NCBI GenBank assembly: GCA_017941235.1
Contig: JAGAWU010000028.1
Location: forward strand, 34,729-98,728
DNA from: Bacilli bacterium
Lineage (GTDB): Bacteria > Bacillota_I > Bacilli_A > RF39 > UBA660
Direction of reading: 5' to 3'
Length of the DNA: 64,000 nucleotides
Shown here: positions 8,585 to 17,460 of the stretch, piece by piece
How positions within the stretch are numbered: position 1 is the first letter of the stretch
Layout: the number at the start of each line of letters is the position of its first letter
Translations under genes and position numbers: made by a program
The notes under the pieces: model-generated
The model's database searches: none
What the model was told of the DNA's origin: nothing
Seen by the model: the letters and a program-made list of their open reading frames with translations, nothing else

Positions 8585-8597
8585 AATAAGATATAAT
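8569..8597 (+). promoter_or_regulatory. Promoter of the pilus/secretion cluster
   Basis: TTGTTT (8569-8574), 17 bp, TATAAT (8592-8597), with the first gene starting 26 bp later. No terminator stronger than the one at 23575 interrupts the cluster until 36228. Confidence 0.75.
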
Positions 8598-8622
8598 ATA
8601 TATAGAATAGGAAGGTGTAGAT

Positions 8623-10185
8623 ATGGTATTTAGAAAACCTTATGCATTTTTAATAAAGAATTTCAAAAAAATACATTTATTATTATTGCTATTATGGGTA
8701 TATATATATTATAAAATGTATATATTAAAAGGTTTCGTAAGCGAATTTATAACATTTGGTACATACAATAAGAATTTAGAAGGTATAAGTACAAAAATAA
8801 CAATTCCTTTTTATTTATCAATAATATTAGTAATAATAATATCTATTGCAATGCTAGTATTATTAATATATAAGAAAAAGCCCTGGAAAATATACTTAGC
8901 ACCGATACTAGTATATATATTAATGATATATGGGTTAATATCGGTAACTAGCTTTTTTAATTCATATACAGTTATAACAAATGTATCGGATATATTTTTA
9001 TCAAGAGACATTTTAAATATCGCAAGATTATTACAATACCCAGTATTAGCAATAATAATTATGCGTATTACAGGACTTGATCTTAAGAAATTTAAGTTCA
9101 ACACAGATGAAGAATTCTTAGAATTAACTAATAAAGATAGAGAAGAATTTGAAGTAAGTATAAGTGTAGATAAAAATAGTTTTATAAGAACATATAGAAG
9201 ATTAAAAAGGAATATTGGATATGTATATCAAGAACATAAACTTATTATAAATATAATACTAATTGCCTTATCGATAATTTTAATAGGATATACATATTAT
9301 TTCTTTGGAATAAAAAATAAAACATATAAGCAAGGTGATATATATAGTGCTGGTATATATGATATACAAATAAATGATGTTTATATTACAGATAAAGATG
9401 CATCTGGAAATATAATAGAAAAGGGCAATAAATTTGTAATAGTAGTAGCAACTATAAAAAATAAAAGTAATAAAAAACAAAATCCTAATTTTAGCAGATA
9501 TCACTTAATGAATAAAAATACAAATAATACAAACACAATTTATTATGATGATGATTTTAAAGATATCGGAAAAGGCATTTCATCAGATGATAATATTCAA
9601 GCTAATCAAACAAAAAAATTCATGTTAGTTTATAAAGTTCCAAAAGAATTAGAAAATAAACATTTTGCCCTTTATTATCAAGAATATAATGGAAAGAATG
9701 AAACTCACTTAAGAAAAATCAAGATTAATTATAAAGATGTAAGTAAAGTAGCAAAAAGTAAGAATTATAATATGGAAGAAGAAATAATTTTTAAATTATT
9801 AAATAATACAGAAAAAGAAATCGTATTTAATACAGCTACATTTAATGATGCCGTTGAATATAATAAATATACTTGTGATGGAATAAATTGTTTAATAGAA
9901 ACGTTTAGCCAGAATGCACAAAATAACAAAAAAATATTAAAAATAGAATTTTTTTCATCTGATTTTGAAGGCAAAGAATTTATTGACTTTACTAAGCGAT
10001 ATGGTATAATAAAATATGTAGATAATGATAATAAAAAGCATGCTGAGACCATAGAAAGTGCCATAAATTCAGAGTATGAAGGTAAGGAAATATATATATT
10101 AACAAGTAAAGAAGTAGAAGCTGCAAAAGAAGTATATATTGATTATAAAATTAGAGATAAAGAGTATACAGTAAAAATAAAATAG
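8623..10185 (+). CDS. Polytopic membrane protein with extracellular DUF4352-like domain
   Basis: A 520-residue first gene of the cluster. Four hydrophobic segments lie in residues 1-150, a cytoplasmic loop follows, then a fifth helix (about 207-227). Residues 240-375 read like the beta-sandwich DUF4352 domain ('NKFVIVVATIKNKSNKK' followed by a 'KKFMLVYKVP' strand). The remaining 145 residues are a second extracellular domain. The role is unknown; position suggests a membrane-embedded component of the surface machine. AGGAAGGTG precedes the start, and the next gene begins 10 bases after the stop. Confidence 0.6.
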   Translation: MVFRKPYAFLIKNFKKIHLLLLLLWVYIYYKMYILKGFVSEFITFGTYNKNLEGISTKITIPFYLSIILVIIISIAMLVLLIYKKKPWKIYLAPILVYILMIYGLISVTSFFNSYTVITNVSDIFLSRDILNIARLLQYPVLAIIIMRITGLDLKKFKFNTDEEFLELTNKDREEFEVSISVDKNSFIRTYRRLKRNIGYVYQEHKLIINIILIALSIILIGYTYYFFGIKNKTYKQGDIYSAGIYDIQINDVYITDKDASGNIIEKGNKFVIVVATIKNKSNKKQNPNFSRYHLMNKNTNNTNTIYYDDDFKDIGKGISSDDNIQANQTKKFMLVYKVPKELENKHFALYYQEYNGKNETHLRKIKINYKDVSKVAKSKNYNMEEEIIFKLLNNTEKEIVFNTATFNDAVEYNKYTCDGINCLIETFSQNAQNNKKILKIEFFSSDFEGKEFIDFTKRYGIIKYVDNDNKKHAETIESAINSEYEGKEIYILTSKEVEAAKEVYIDYKIRDKEYTVKIK

Positions 10186-10195
10186 GAGAATTGAT

Positions 10196-11980
10196 ATGGA
10201 TAAGAAAAAAATAGTAAAATTTATAACAATTATCGTAGTAATAGCAGCAGTATTATTAATTGTGTGGTATATAATATTAAATCCACTAATTGATTTTAAT
10301 AAAAAAGAAAAGAAATTAGAAAATGCAGGTAAAGAATATTTCGAAAGGAACTCAAGTTTGCTACCTGAAGAAGGAGAAATAAGCGAAGTAAATTTAAGAA
10401 CGTTGCTGGTTCAAAAATATATAACTGATATGAGAACAACATATGGTAAACAAAGTTGTGATGCAAAACAATCTTGGGTAAAAGTAAAAAGAAAAGAAGG
10501 CAAATATACATATTATACAAATTTAGAATGTGGCTCCATGAAATCGACAATTGATAATGAAGGACCTACAATTAAATTAAAAGGGAAAGAAGAAATAGAA
10601 ATAGAAAAAGGAACTGAATTTAAAGACCCTGGTATTGAAAATGTATATGATAATACAGATGGTAAAATAAAAATAGATAGTGTTACAGTAAAAGGAAAAG
10701 TAAATAGTAATGAAATAGGCAAATACACTATAACTTATACAGCGTATGATACATTAGAAAATAAAACTACAATAGAAAGAAAAGTAAATGTAGTTCAAAC
10801 TTTGAATAGAACAGTAAAAAAAGCAACAGATGAGGACAATATATATAAAGGTGCAGAAAACAACAACTATATTGAATTTTCAAATATGTTATTTAGAATA
10901 GTAGGACTTAATTCAGATGGAACAGTAAAAATTGTAAGTGATGAACCGGTAGGTACTGTGAATTATGATGATATAAATAAATGGCTAAATGATTACTATT
11001 ACAATCATTTAACAGATAAAGCAAAAGAATATATTGTAGAAAAAGAATTTTGCAGTAGCAAAGTAGATGAAAAAAATGTTAAAACTACAAAAAAATGTGA
11101 TAAAAAAACAAAACAAAATGTAGGAATACTTTCATTGAAAGATTATAATGATACTTTAAAAGATGATTATACATATCTATATCCAAATAATGTAGCTTGG
11201 ACTAGTGATTATAATTCGAATAAAGAATCTTGGATAACAAGTAAAAGATTAATTGATAGTAATTATAATTATGTAAATTATATACCAATAAATAAAGAAT
11301 ATAATTTTGCATTATATCCTTCCATAAATTTAAAGAAAAATATAAAATTAACAAAAGGCGATGGAACCAAAGAGAATCCTTATGAATTTTCAAAAATTAA
11401 GCAAGCAAAAGCAGGAGAAAAGATTAATACTAGATATTCAGGTGAATATGTTGAATATGGTGGAATAATATACAGAATTATTGGTACTGAAGGAAAGAAT
11501 ACTAAAATAATTTCAAATACTAATATTGGTGATATAAGAGTAAAAAGATCGCAAGTAGGTAAGAGTATTTATAATCCAAAACAAAAAGATAGTATTGGTA
11601 ATTATATAGAAAATGATTTAAGTAAAATGGTAAAAAATGATATTTTTATAAAAAAGGAAATCCAAGTCCCAATATATAAAGATATAGCAACATACTCTGG
11701 AAAGAAAACAATTCAAAAGTATTCAGTTAAACTTTCAGCACCAAATATGTATGAAATGTTCAGCGGTGCAAGTGGAAATAGTAGTTCATCATATTGGCTT
11801 ATTAATTCTTCAAAAAATAATGATATTAATTACCATGTTTCTGAAAACGATACTATTTATTATGATAAAACAACGCCATTAAAAGAAGTTGGAGTTAGAA
11901 TTACAGGATATTTAAGTGACGAAGTAACCATTGTTTCTGGAAAAGGTACATTAACTAAACCATACATATTACAAAAATAA
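10196..11980 (+). CDS. Pilin-like N-module protein with DUF5011 Ig-like domain
   Basis: A 594-residue protein with an N-terminal membrane helix (8-30), then an amphipathic helix and small domain (35-118) with Cys88 and Cys112. Residues 120-200 match the DUF5011 Ig-like fold ('GTEFKDPGIENVYDNTDG', 'GKYTITYTAYD'). Two further modules each end in a G-x-G-T...PY signature ('GDGTKENPYEF' and 'GKGTLTKPYILQK'), as in DUF6273-type surface proteins. The first 118 residues resemble those of the last gene of the cluster (35013). The helix followed by a cysteine-pair domain resembles a pseudopilin, so I infer a structural pilus or tip protein. AGGAGAA precedes the start. Confidence 0.6.
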   Translation: MDKKKIVKFITIIVVIAAVLLIVWYIILNPLIDFNKKEKKLENAGKEYFERNSSLLPEEGEISEVNLRTLLVQKYITDMRTTYGKQSCDAKQSWVKVKRKEGKYTYYTNLECGSMKSTIDNEGPTIKLKGKEEIEIEKGTEFKDPGIENVYDNTDGKIKIDSVTVKGKVNSNEIGKYTITYTAYDTLENKTTIERKVNVVQTLNRTVKKATDEDNIYKGAENNNYIEFSNMLFRIVGLNSDGTVKIVSDEPVGTVNYDDINKWLNDYYYNHLTDKAKEYIVEKEFCSSKVDEKNVKTTKKCDKKTKQNVGILSLKDYNDTLKDDYTYLYPNNVAWTSDYNSNKESWITSKRLIDSNYNYVNYIPINKEYNFALYPSINLKKNIKLTKGDGTKENPYEFSKIKQAKAGEKINTRYSGEYVEYGGIIYRIIGTEGKNTKIISNTNIGDIRVKRSQVGKSIYNPKQKDSIGNYIENDLSKMVKNDIFIKKEIQVPIYKDIATYSGKKTIQKYSVKLSAPNMYEMFSGASGNSSSSYWLINSSKNNDINYHVSENDTIYYDKTTPLKEVGVRITGYLSDEVTIVSGKGTLTKPYILQK

Positions 11981-11998
11981 GTATTTAAGGAGTAAAAT

Positions 11999-12790
11999 AT
12001 GAGTACAAAGACAAAAAAGAATAAACAATATGCAAGTATAATAACAGTACTTCTAATATTGATAAGTATACTCGCTATAGTGTCTATTAAAAAACTTATA
12101 CCAATATATAGTATTAGCGATAGGACACAAAAAGTATTAAAAAAATCGCAAGAAGATGATACTGTATTTGCTTGGCTTAGAGTTCAAGGAACAAATATTG
12201 ATTATCCTGTAGTATATTCCTTTACAGAAAAATTCAGAAATGAAGAATATGATTATGATTACTTATGGACAAATAGTAATTCAACCACATTAAATGATAG
12301 GGTAATAGTTTGGGGACATAATATTAGAAATGTATCTTCACAACCATTAATAAATCAAAAGGAGTTTAATTATTTCGAAAATCTTCCAAGCTTTTTATAT
12401 TATGATTTTGTTAAAGATAATAAATATATACAATACACAATAAATAAAAAGAATTATCTATATAAAATATATTCTGTATCAATGGTAGATAAAAATGAGT
12501 TTAGCAATAATGAAAATATGAATAAAGAGGATAAAGAAGAATATATCAAAAAAACAATAGAAGAGAGTTACTTTGATTTTGATGTTGAAGTAGAACCAAA
12601 TAAAAAAATAATTACATTAGCAACTTGTACAAGGTTTGGAGGTAGTAAAGATGTAATAATTAAAATAGATGGTGTAATGGTAGATGAAAATGAAAAAGTA
12701 TTAAATTACAAAGTAAAAAAGAAAAAACAATATGAAAAGATTGAAAAAACAATGAAAGGAGATGGAGATTATGATAAAGAAGAAGCATAA
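11999..12790 (+). CDS. Class B sortase
   Basis: A 263-residue membrane-anchored transpeptidase with one N-terminal helix (15-35). The sortase core is clear: 'GTNIDYPVV' (64-72), catalytic His107 in WGHN, Cys210 in TLATC and Arg212 in TCTRF. The inserted helix before the TLxTC motif fits class B. It should link proteins carrying a C-terminal sorting signal to the wall or to pilin subunits. No neighbour in the cluster has an obvious C-terminal sorting signal; the 62177 protein in this window is a possible client. Its end overlaps the next gene by 20 nt, implying coupled translation. Confidence 0.9.
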   Translation: MSTKTKKNKQYASIITVLLILISILAIVSIKKLIPIYSISDRTQKVLKKSQEDDTVFAWLRVQGTNIDYPVVYSFTEKFRNEEYDYDYLWTNSNSTTLNDRVIVWGHNIRNVSSQPLINQKEFNYFENLPSFLYYDFVKDNKYIQYTINKKNYLYKIYSVSMVDKNEFSNNENMNKEDKEEYIKKTIEESYFDFDVEVEPNKKIITLATCTRFGGSKDVIIKIDGVMVDENEKVLNYKVKKKKQYEKIEKTMKGDGDYDKEEA

Positions 12791-15700
12791 ATTGGGGAAA
12801 ATGGCTTTAACGATTACATTTTTGTTATTAGTGATAATTAGCTATAAAAATGTATATGCTGTAGAAGAAATAGAATTTGAATCCACTACTTGTGAACAAG
12901 ACTATAGTGGAGATCAAAATGCAATAAAAAAATGTAAGCAAGATGCAAAATTGTGCTTTGAACAATTATATCCAAATAAGTTTTCTATTGATACAAAATT
13001 ATCAGAAGATAAAACAAAACTTAAAATAATAGTTCAAAGTCAAGCAAATAAAGACTATACGTTTACGATTAAATATGAAATAACTAAGGATGGAAATAAA
13101 ATTCCACAAGAACCAAAAAGTATAACTGTACCTAAAAATGGAAGTTCTAATATTGAAATAGAAACTTTACTAGAACAATCAGGAACAGGTGATAATAGAG
13201 TTTCATCAGATATTGATATAAATATAACAGCAATTCTAGATGGACAAATAGAATATAAATACAATGATGTTGATTGTAATAGAAAATTTGAAGCAACAGC
13301 TCGTGTTAAAATACCAGGCCTAAAAGTAGAAGGATTTGAAAATCCTGATATCAAAGAAGGCGGAATTTGTCATAAATACTTAAATACTGATGCTGGATTA
13401 TCAGTATCTGATATTCCAGAAACAGGAGCAGATGGAACAGAAAATAATTATAGAGATTTGGCAGATAAATATAAATATTCAAATATTAAAAATATAGACG
13501 TTGGAAACAATAAAACTGGAGGTCAATTACTTCAAGAATTATATGGTTATTGTTTTCAACCTACAATAACAAAAAGGCAAACAAAAGAAGAAATAATTGA
13601 AGGATTATATTATGCAGCTAGAAGTATATATGCAAAAGAAAAAAAAGCAGGAACTACAACAACATGGACACCAACACCTGATCCAAAATATAAATACGTA
13701 GACAGCTTAGAAAAAGCTCTTAATTTAACATGTGATGCATTTAGTGAGAGTAATACAAGATATTTTTATCATAATCTTCCTGAGTTTGATGGTGGAACTG
13801 TAAAATATCATTACAATTATAAAAATCCAGTATCGCAAACTGTATGTACTGTTCAATGTAGAGAATTATTAACCATAACATATGGACCACCGGTTGCTGT
13901 ACAGGCAGGATCATGCTTTCAATATGAAGTAAAAGTAGAAAGTAAAGTTGAATGTAACGCACAAGAAGTACCTAATTCAGAGCCTAAAATGAGTTTATAT
14001 CAGGTATGTGAACCAATTCCAACATGTTGGTATAACCAACCACAATACAGAAATCAAGCTGGACCAAATGAAGAATTTGATTCATGTATTTTAGAAGAAG
14101 ATGGTGGAAAATATACACAAAAAGCAATTAATAAGTGTTATAAGAAAGTATATGGTAATAATAAAATAAAGAAATCAAATGTAAACTTAGCATTATCATA
14201 TGATTATAATGTAGTAAAAATGGCAAATACAATAAGTGAATGTGGTAATTATGATGCACCTGGTGGAAGTAATGTTAATAATATATATAACGCATATAGA
14301 AGAGATGGATATCAAGCAGGATATTATACATCATCAAATGGTGGAGTAAATGTAGCTTGGCATCCATATGGAACTGCAACATATAATGACACAAAAGGAA
14401 GAGAAATTAAAACATTATCAGGATGTTATTGGAACAGATATTCAAGATTCTATTTTCTAAATTATAATACAGCATTAAGAACAGTTGGTAATGATGGACA
14501 TTACTCTTATCATTGGGGTTATGGATATGTTGATGATTTAAGCAAATGGAAGTATTATCCAGAAGCAGGAATTAAGGTTGGATACGCTTGGGGAACAAGA
14601 TGTAATGATATTTGTGGATATGACACTAGTACATGTAGAAATGGAGCATACTATAATGATGTTGCACCTAAATCTGTAGCTGAGAGTGATCCAAGAACAA
14701 GTGCTAGAGATCAATATTATAAAGATTATAAAGCTTATGTTGAAGCACTAGAAGGATGTAAAGCAGCCGCACAATGTAGTACAGAAACTTCAACATATAA
14801 AATGGTTGTTGATAGACTTTCAGAAGAAACAACTATATGTGAACCTGGAAACGAAGACAGTCAAAGTTGTTCATCTTGGACCGATGCTAACAAAAGTAAA
14901 AGACAATGTAAATATAATACAAAAAATACAACAGATAATGGAGTAACAACACAATTGACTGGTGACCCAAATAGAACATTTGGTGTACCAAGAAGTGTTT
15001 TGGAGCAATGTACTCCAGTAGAGGATGAATATAATTCTGTAGTAAGAGAAATCAGTGGTGTATGTACAGAAATACCTGGAGATTCACAAGATTATAGAAC
15101 AATTATTGGCTTCCCAGGAACATGGATTAAATCAAAATCACTTACATATAGACATAGAAAACCTTCAAATACTGATGATTATGTTTTCAAACCAAATGAG
15201 TATTGTGTTGGTACTACTATTAATACAGTACATAAAGATTGGTATAAATGGGATACTTTAGAACAAAGATCAAGTGATACTTCATCAGTTAAAACAACGA
15301 CTGAACTTGACTCTGCAGGTGAAAAAATTACAAAGGTTGATGGAAAATATAATATAAGAGCATTTATTGAAACATTTGGAAAAGCAAATTGGAAATTTAA
15401 TATTGAATGTTTCTATGCTGCTTGTAAAGACAAAGATTGTAACAGCAAAACAGTTTGTACGCCTGGAGATAAGGATTGTCCTCCTGGTGGAGACACTATA
15501 TGCAAAAAAGGCGAGTGCCCTAACCCATCAGCATATGATACAAAGATAATTTCACTTGATGATTTATTCCCTACAGAACAAAGTAGTTCAGGAGTAAAGA
15601 ATGATAGCTTAAAAGAAATTAAACCTTCAAAACTAAACAATGTTAAGTCAAATGAAAATAATGTATTAAAAGTAGATAATAGCCAAAAAGCTGGAAGAAA

Positions 15701-16133
15701 AACTGGATTTAATTGGTCTTGTGATGCAACAACATTAATCATACCAGAGTATCCAATAACTCCAACAGCTTTAATAGCAAAAGTACAAACAAAATATGAA
15801 CATGCAGAAGATGTTTATAAGGATAAAGCAGAAATAGATTTCCATGTAAAATTAACACCTGATAATATAAAAGCAATAAGAAAAGATAATAAAAATAGAG
15901 AAAACAACAAAAAAGATCCTTATATAACAGATACAGAGGACTACTCTGTATATCAAAATGATAAAAATAAAATTAAATTTTATAATAGTACTTTTTTAAC
16001 AACAAAAAATTTTGTTTCTGTATTTGAAGGACCACAAGAACATACATGTAATAATATGTTAAATGGAAAATGTGACAGTTATGACTATAAGCAATATATA
16101 AGTACTTGTGATAAATTAGGTGGAGGTGAATAA
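12771..16133 (+). CDS. Very large cysteine-rich secreted protein
   Basis: A 1120-residue protein with an N-terminal signal peptide (hydrophobic core about 10-25, 'NVYAVEE' cleavage region) and no C-terminal membrane helix or classic sorting signal. It contains about 39 cysteines, unusual for Bacillota, including a dense block near residues 920-965 (C-x3-C, TVC, KDC, TIC, GEC). Central segments are rich in Tyr/Trp/Gly/Asn, as in adhesins. I start at 12771, with GGAG 9 bases upstream, rather than 12762, which overlaps that site. It sits between the sortase and the pilus genes and is probably the main adhesive or tip protein (inference). No family is recognised. Confidence 0.6.
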   Translation: MIKKKHKLGKMALTITFLLLVIISYKNVYAVEEIEFESTTCEQDYSGDQNAIKKCKQDAKLCFEQLYPNKFSIDTKLSEDKTKLKIIVQSQANKDYTFTIKYEITKDGNKIPQEPKSITVPKNGSSNIEIETLLEQSGTGDNRVSSDIDINITAILDGQIEYKYNDVDCNRKFEATARVKIPGLKVEGFENPDIKEGGICHKYLNTDAGLSVSDIPETGADGTENNYRDLADKYKYSNIKNIDVGNNKTGGQLLQELYGYCFQPTITKRQTKEEIIEGLYYAARSIYAKEKKAGTTTTWTPTPDPKYKYVDSLEKALNLTCDAFSESNTRYFYHNLPEFDGGTVKYHYNYKNPVSQTVCTVQCRELLTITYGPPVAVQAGSCFQYEVKVESKVECNAQEVPNSEPKMSLYQVCEPIPTCWYNQPQYRNQAGPNEEFDSCILEEDGGKYTQKAINKCYKKVYGNNKIKKSNVNLALSYDYNVVKMANTISECGNYDAPGGSNVNNIYNAYRRDGYQAGYYTSSNGGVNVAWHPYGTATYNDTKGREIKTLSGCYWNRYSRFYFLNYNTALRTVGNDGHYSYHWGYGYVDDLSKWKYYPEAGIKVGYAWGTRCNDICGYDTSTCRNGAYYNDVAPKSVAESDPRTSARDQYYKDYKAYVEALEGCKAAAQCSTETSTYKMVVDRLSEETTICEPGNEDSQSCSSWTDANKSKRQCKYNTKNTTDNGVTTQLTGDPNRTFGVPRSVLEQCTPVEDEYNSVVREISGVCTEIPGDSQDYRTIIGFPGTWIKSKSLTYRHRKPSNTDDYVFKPNEYCVGTTINTVHKDWYKWDTLEQRSSDTSSVKTTTELDSAGEKITKVDGKYNIRAFIETFGKANWKFNIECFYAACKDKDCNSKTVCTPGDKDCPPGGDTICKKGECPNPSAYDTKIISLDDLFPTEQSSSGVKNDSLKEIKPSKLNNVKSNENNVLKVDNSQKAGRKTGFNWSCDATTLIIPEYPITPTALIAKVQTKYEHAEDVYKDKAEIDFHVKLTPDNIKAIRKDNKNRENNKKDPYITDTEDYSVYQNDKNKIKFYNSTFLTTKNFVSVFEGPQEHTCNNMLNGKCDSYDYKQYISTCDKLGGGE

Positions 16134-16136
16134 TAA

Positions 16137-16622
16137 ATGAATAAAGCGATGGTAACAATTGGTATTATACTAATGTTTATCTTAGGTGTAGTAGCTATAA
16201 ACCTAATTACATCTCAACAAACAGGACAAGAACTAGACTACTATCTATTAAAAGATACAACAGAAGCAGCTATGCAAGATTCAATGATGACACTAGATTT
16301 TTATGGAGAAACTGGTTTAAATAGAATGGACAAAGAAAGATTTGTTGAAAGTTTTATTCGTAGATTCGCTGATAGTGTAGATGCAACTAGAGATTATGAT
16401 ATTTACTTTGTTGATCTTAATGAAACACCACCAAAAGCAAGTGTTAGAATAGTATCAAAAAGTAATTATTTAAATAGAAATGAAGCAACTACAATTGATA
16501 CTTCAGTTGATATGATTATAGAAACAACTTATCAAAATGATCAATATACAACAAATCTATTAGATCCAAATAATCAAACAAGTACAAAAAATAAAACAGA
16601 AGAATTAAAAAAGGGGAAATAA
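16137..16622 (+). CDS. Pilin-like small protein (DUF5411-like)
   Basis: A 161-residue protein beginning directly with a membrane helix (4-25), then an amphipathic helix ('YYLLKDTTEAAMQDSMMTLD') and a small mixed domain. This single-helix-plus-soluble layout is that of TadE-like minor pilins, and the protein resembles DUF5411 entries. It begins 3 bases after the stop of the cysteine-rich protein and ends 3 bases before the SAF-domain gene, so all three are tightly coupled. No canonical prepilin cleavage site is visible. Confidence 0.55.
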   Translation: MNKAMVTIGIILMFILGVVAINLITSQQTGQELDYYLLKDTTEAAMQDSMMTLDFYGETGLNRMDKERFVESFIRRFADSVDATRDYDIYFVDLNETPPKASVRIVSKSNYLNRNEATTIDTSVDMIIETTYQNDQYTTNLLDPNNQTSTKNKTEELKKGK

Positions 16623-16625
16623 AAT

Positions 16626-17414
16626 ATGAATAATATGTCCACAGGATTAAAAAAATTCTTATCCAATAAAAATACAGTTACTATATTAGGTGTATTATTA
16701 ATGGTAGTTGTAATTTATATTGGATATAATTGGAGAGTAAGTGTTGCAACAAATCCTATAGAGGTGCCATATGCAAAAAGTACAATTTCTGCTGGTACTC
16801 AGATAACAGAAGATCAAGTAGGAATAATTGAAGTACCACCTGCAATGCTAGTAGGTGACGTAATAAGAGATAAGCAAGCTGTAGTAGGAAAATATGCGAT
16901 GGCAGATACAGTTATACCAGTTGGTAGCTTGTTCTATTCACGTGCTGTATGTGAAGAGGAACAACTACCAGCAAGTATAATCTTAAAATATCCAAAAGGT
17001 TATGTATTATACTACATGCCTGTAAATATGCAAACTACATATAGTAATTCAATATATCCTAATAACTATATAGATGTTTACTTAAAAGCAGATTTAAAAG
17101 ATGAAAACGGTAAATCATCACAAGTTACTTTTGGAAAACTACTAGAAAATGTTAAAGTTTTAGCCGTAAGGGATGCAAATGGTAAAAATGTTTTCTCAAA
17201 TGTAGATGAAAAAACAGTACCATCACAATTAATCTTTGCAGTACCAAAAGAATACTATTTATTACTAAAAAAAGCTGAATACCTAGGTAGATTTGATACA
17301 CAATTATTACCAGTACCAACATCAGAAAGTTTAAAATCTAATCCGGGAGAACTAAGCTTATCAAGTGTAGATTTACAAAACTTTATTAATAATCATACAA
17401 CATATGCTAACTAA
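16626..17414 (+). CDS. SAF domain protein, CpaB/RcpC-like pilus assembly
   Basis: A 262-residue protein with one N-terminal helix (18-36) and a SAF domain at about 43-105 ('VPYAKSTISAGTQITEDQV', 'VVGKYAMADTVIPVGSLF'), the signature of CpaB/RcpC in Tad pilus systems. The remainder matches the RcpC/CpaB domain ('NSIYPNNYIDVYLKAD', 'VTFGKLLENVKVLAV'). In monoderms these proteins sit at the outer membrane face and probably guide the pilus through the wall. It directly precedes the CpaF ATPase, the usual Tad order. Confidence 0.82.
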   Translation: MNNMSTGLKKFLSNKNTVTILGVLLMVVVIYIGYNWRVSVATNPIEVPYAKSTISAGTQITEDQVGIIEVPPAMLVGDVIRDKQAVVGKYAMADTVIPVGSLFYSRAVCEEEQLPASIILKYPKGYVLYYMPVNMQTTYSNSIYPNNYIDVYLKADLKDENGKSSQVTFGKLLENVKVLAVRDANGKNVFSNVDEKTVPSQLIFAVPKEYYLLLKKAEYLGRFDTQLLPVPTSESLKSNPGELSLSSVDLQNFINNHTTYAN

Positions 17415-17460
17415 TAAAAAGAATAAAAAAAGAAAATAAAGGGATAGGGAAGTGAGATAA

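Noticed and set aside
12762..12773. Upstream ATG at 12762 for the cysteine-rich protein
   Set aside because: It overlaps the GGAG ribosome binding site; the ATG at 12771 is correctly spaced and gives a normal signal peptide.
13414..13440. IPETG motif in the cysteine-rich protein as a sortase signal
   Set aside because: It lies about 215 residues from the N-terminus, with no hydrophobic helix or basic tail after it.
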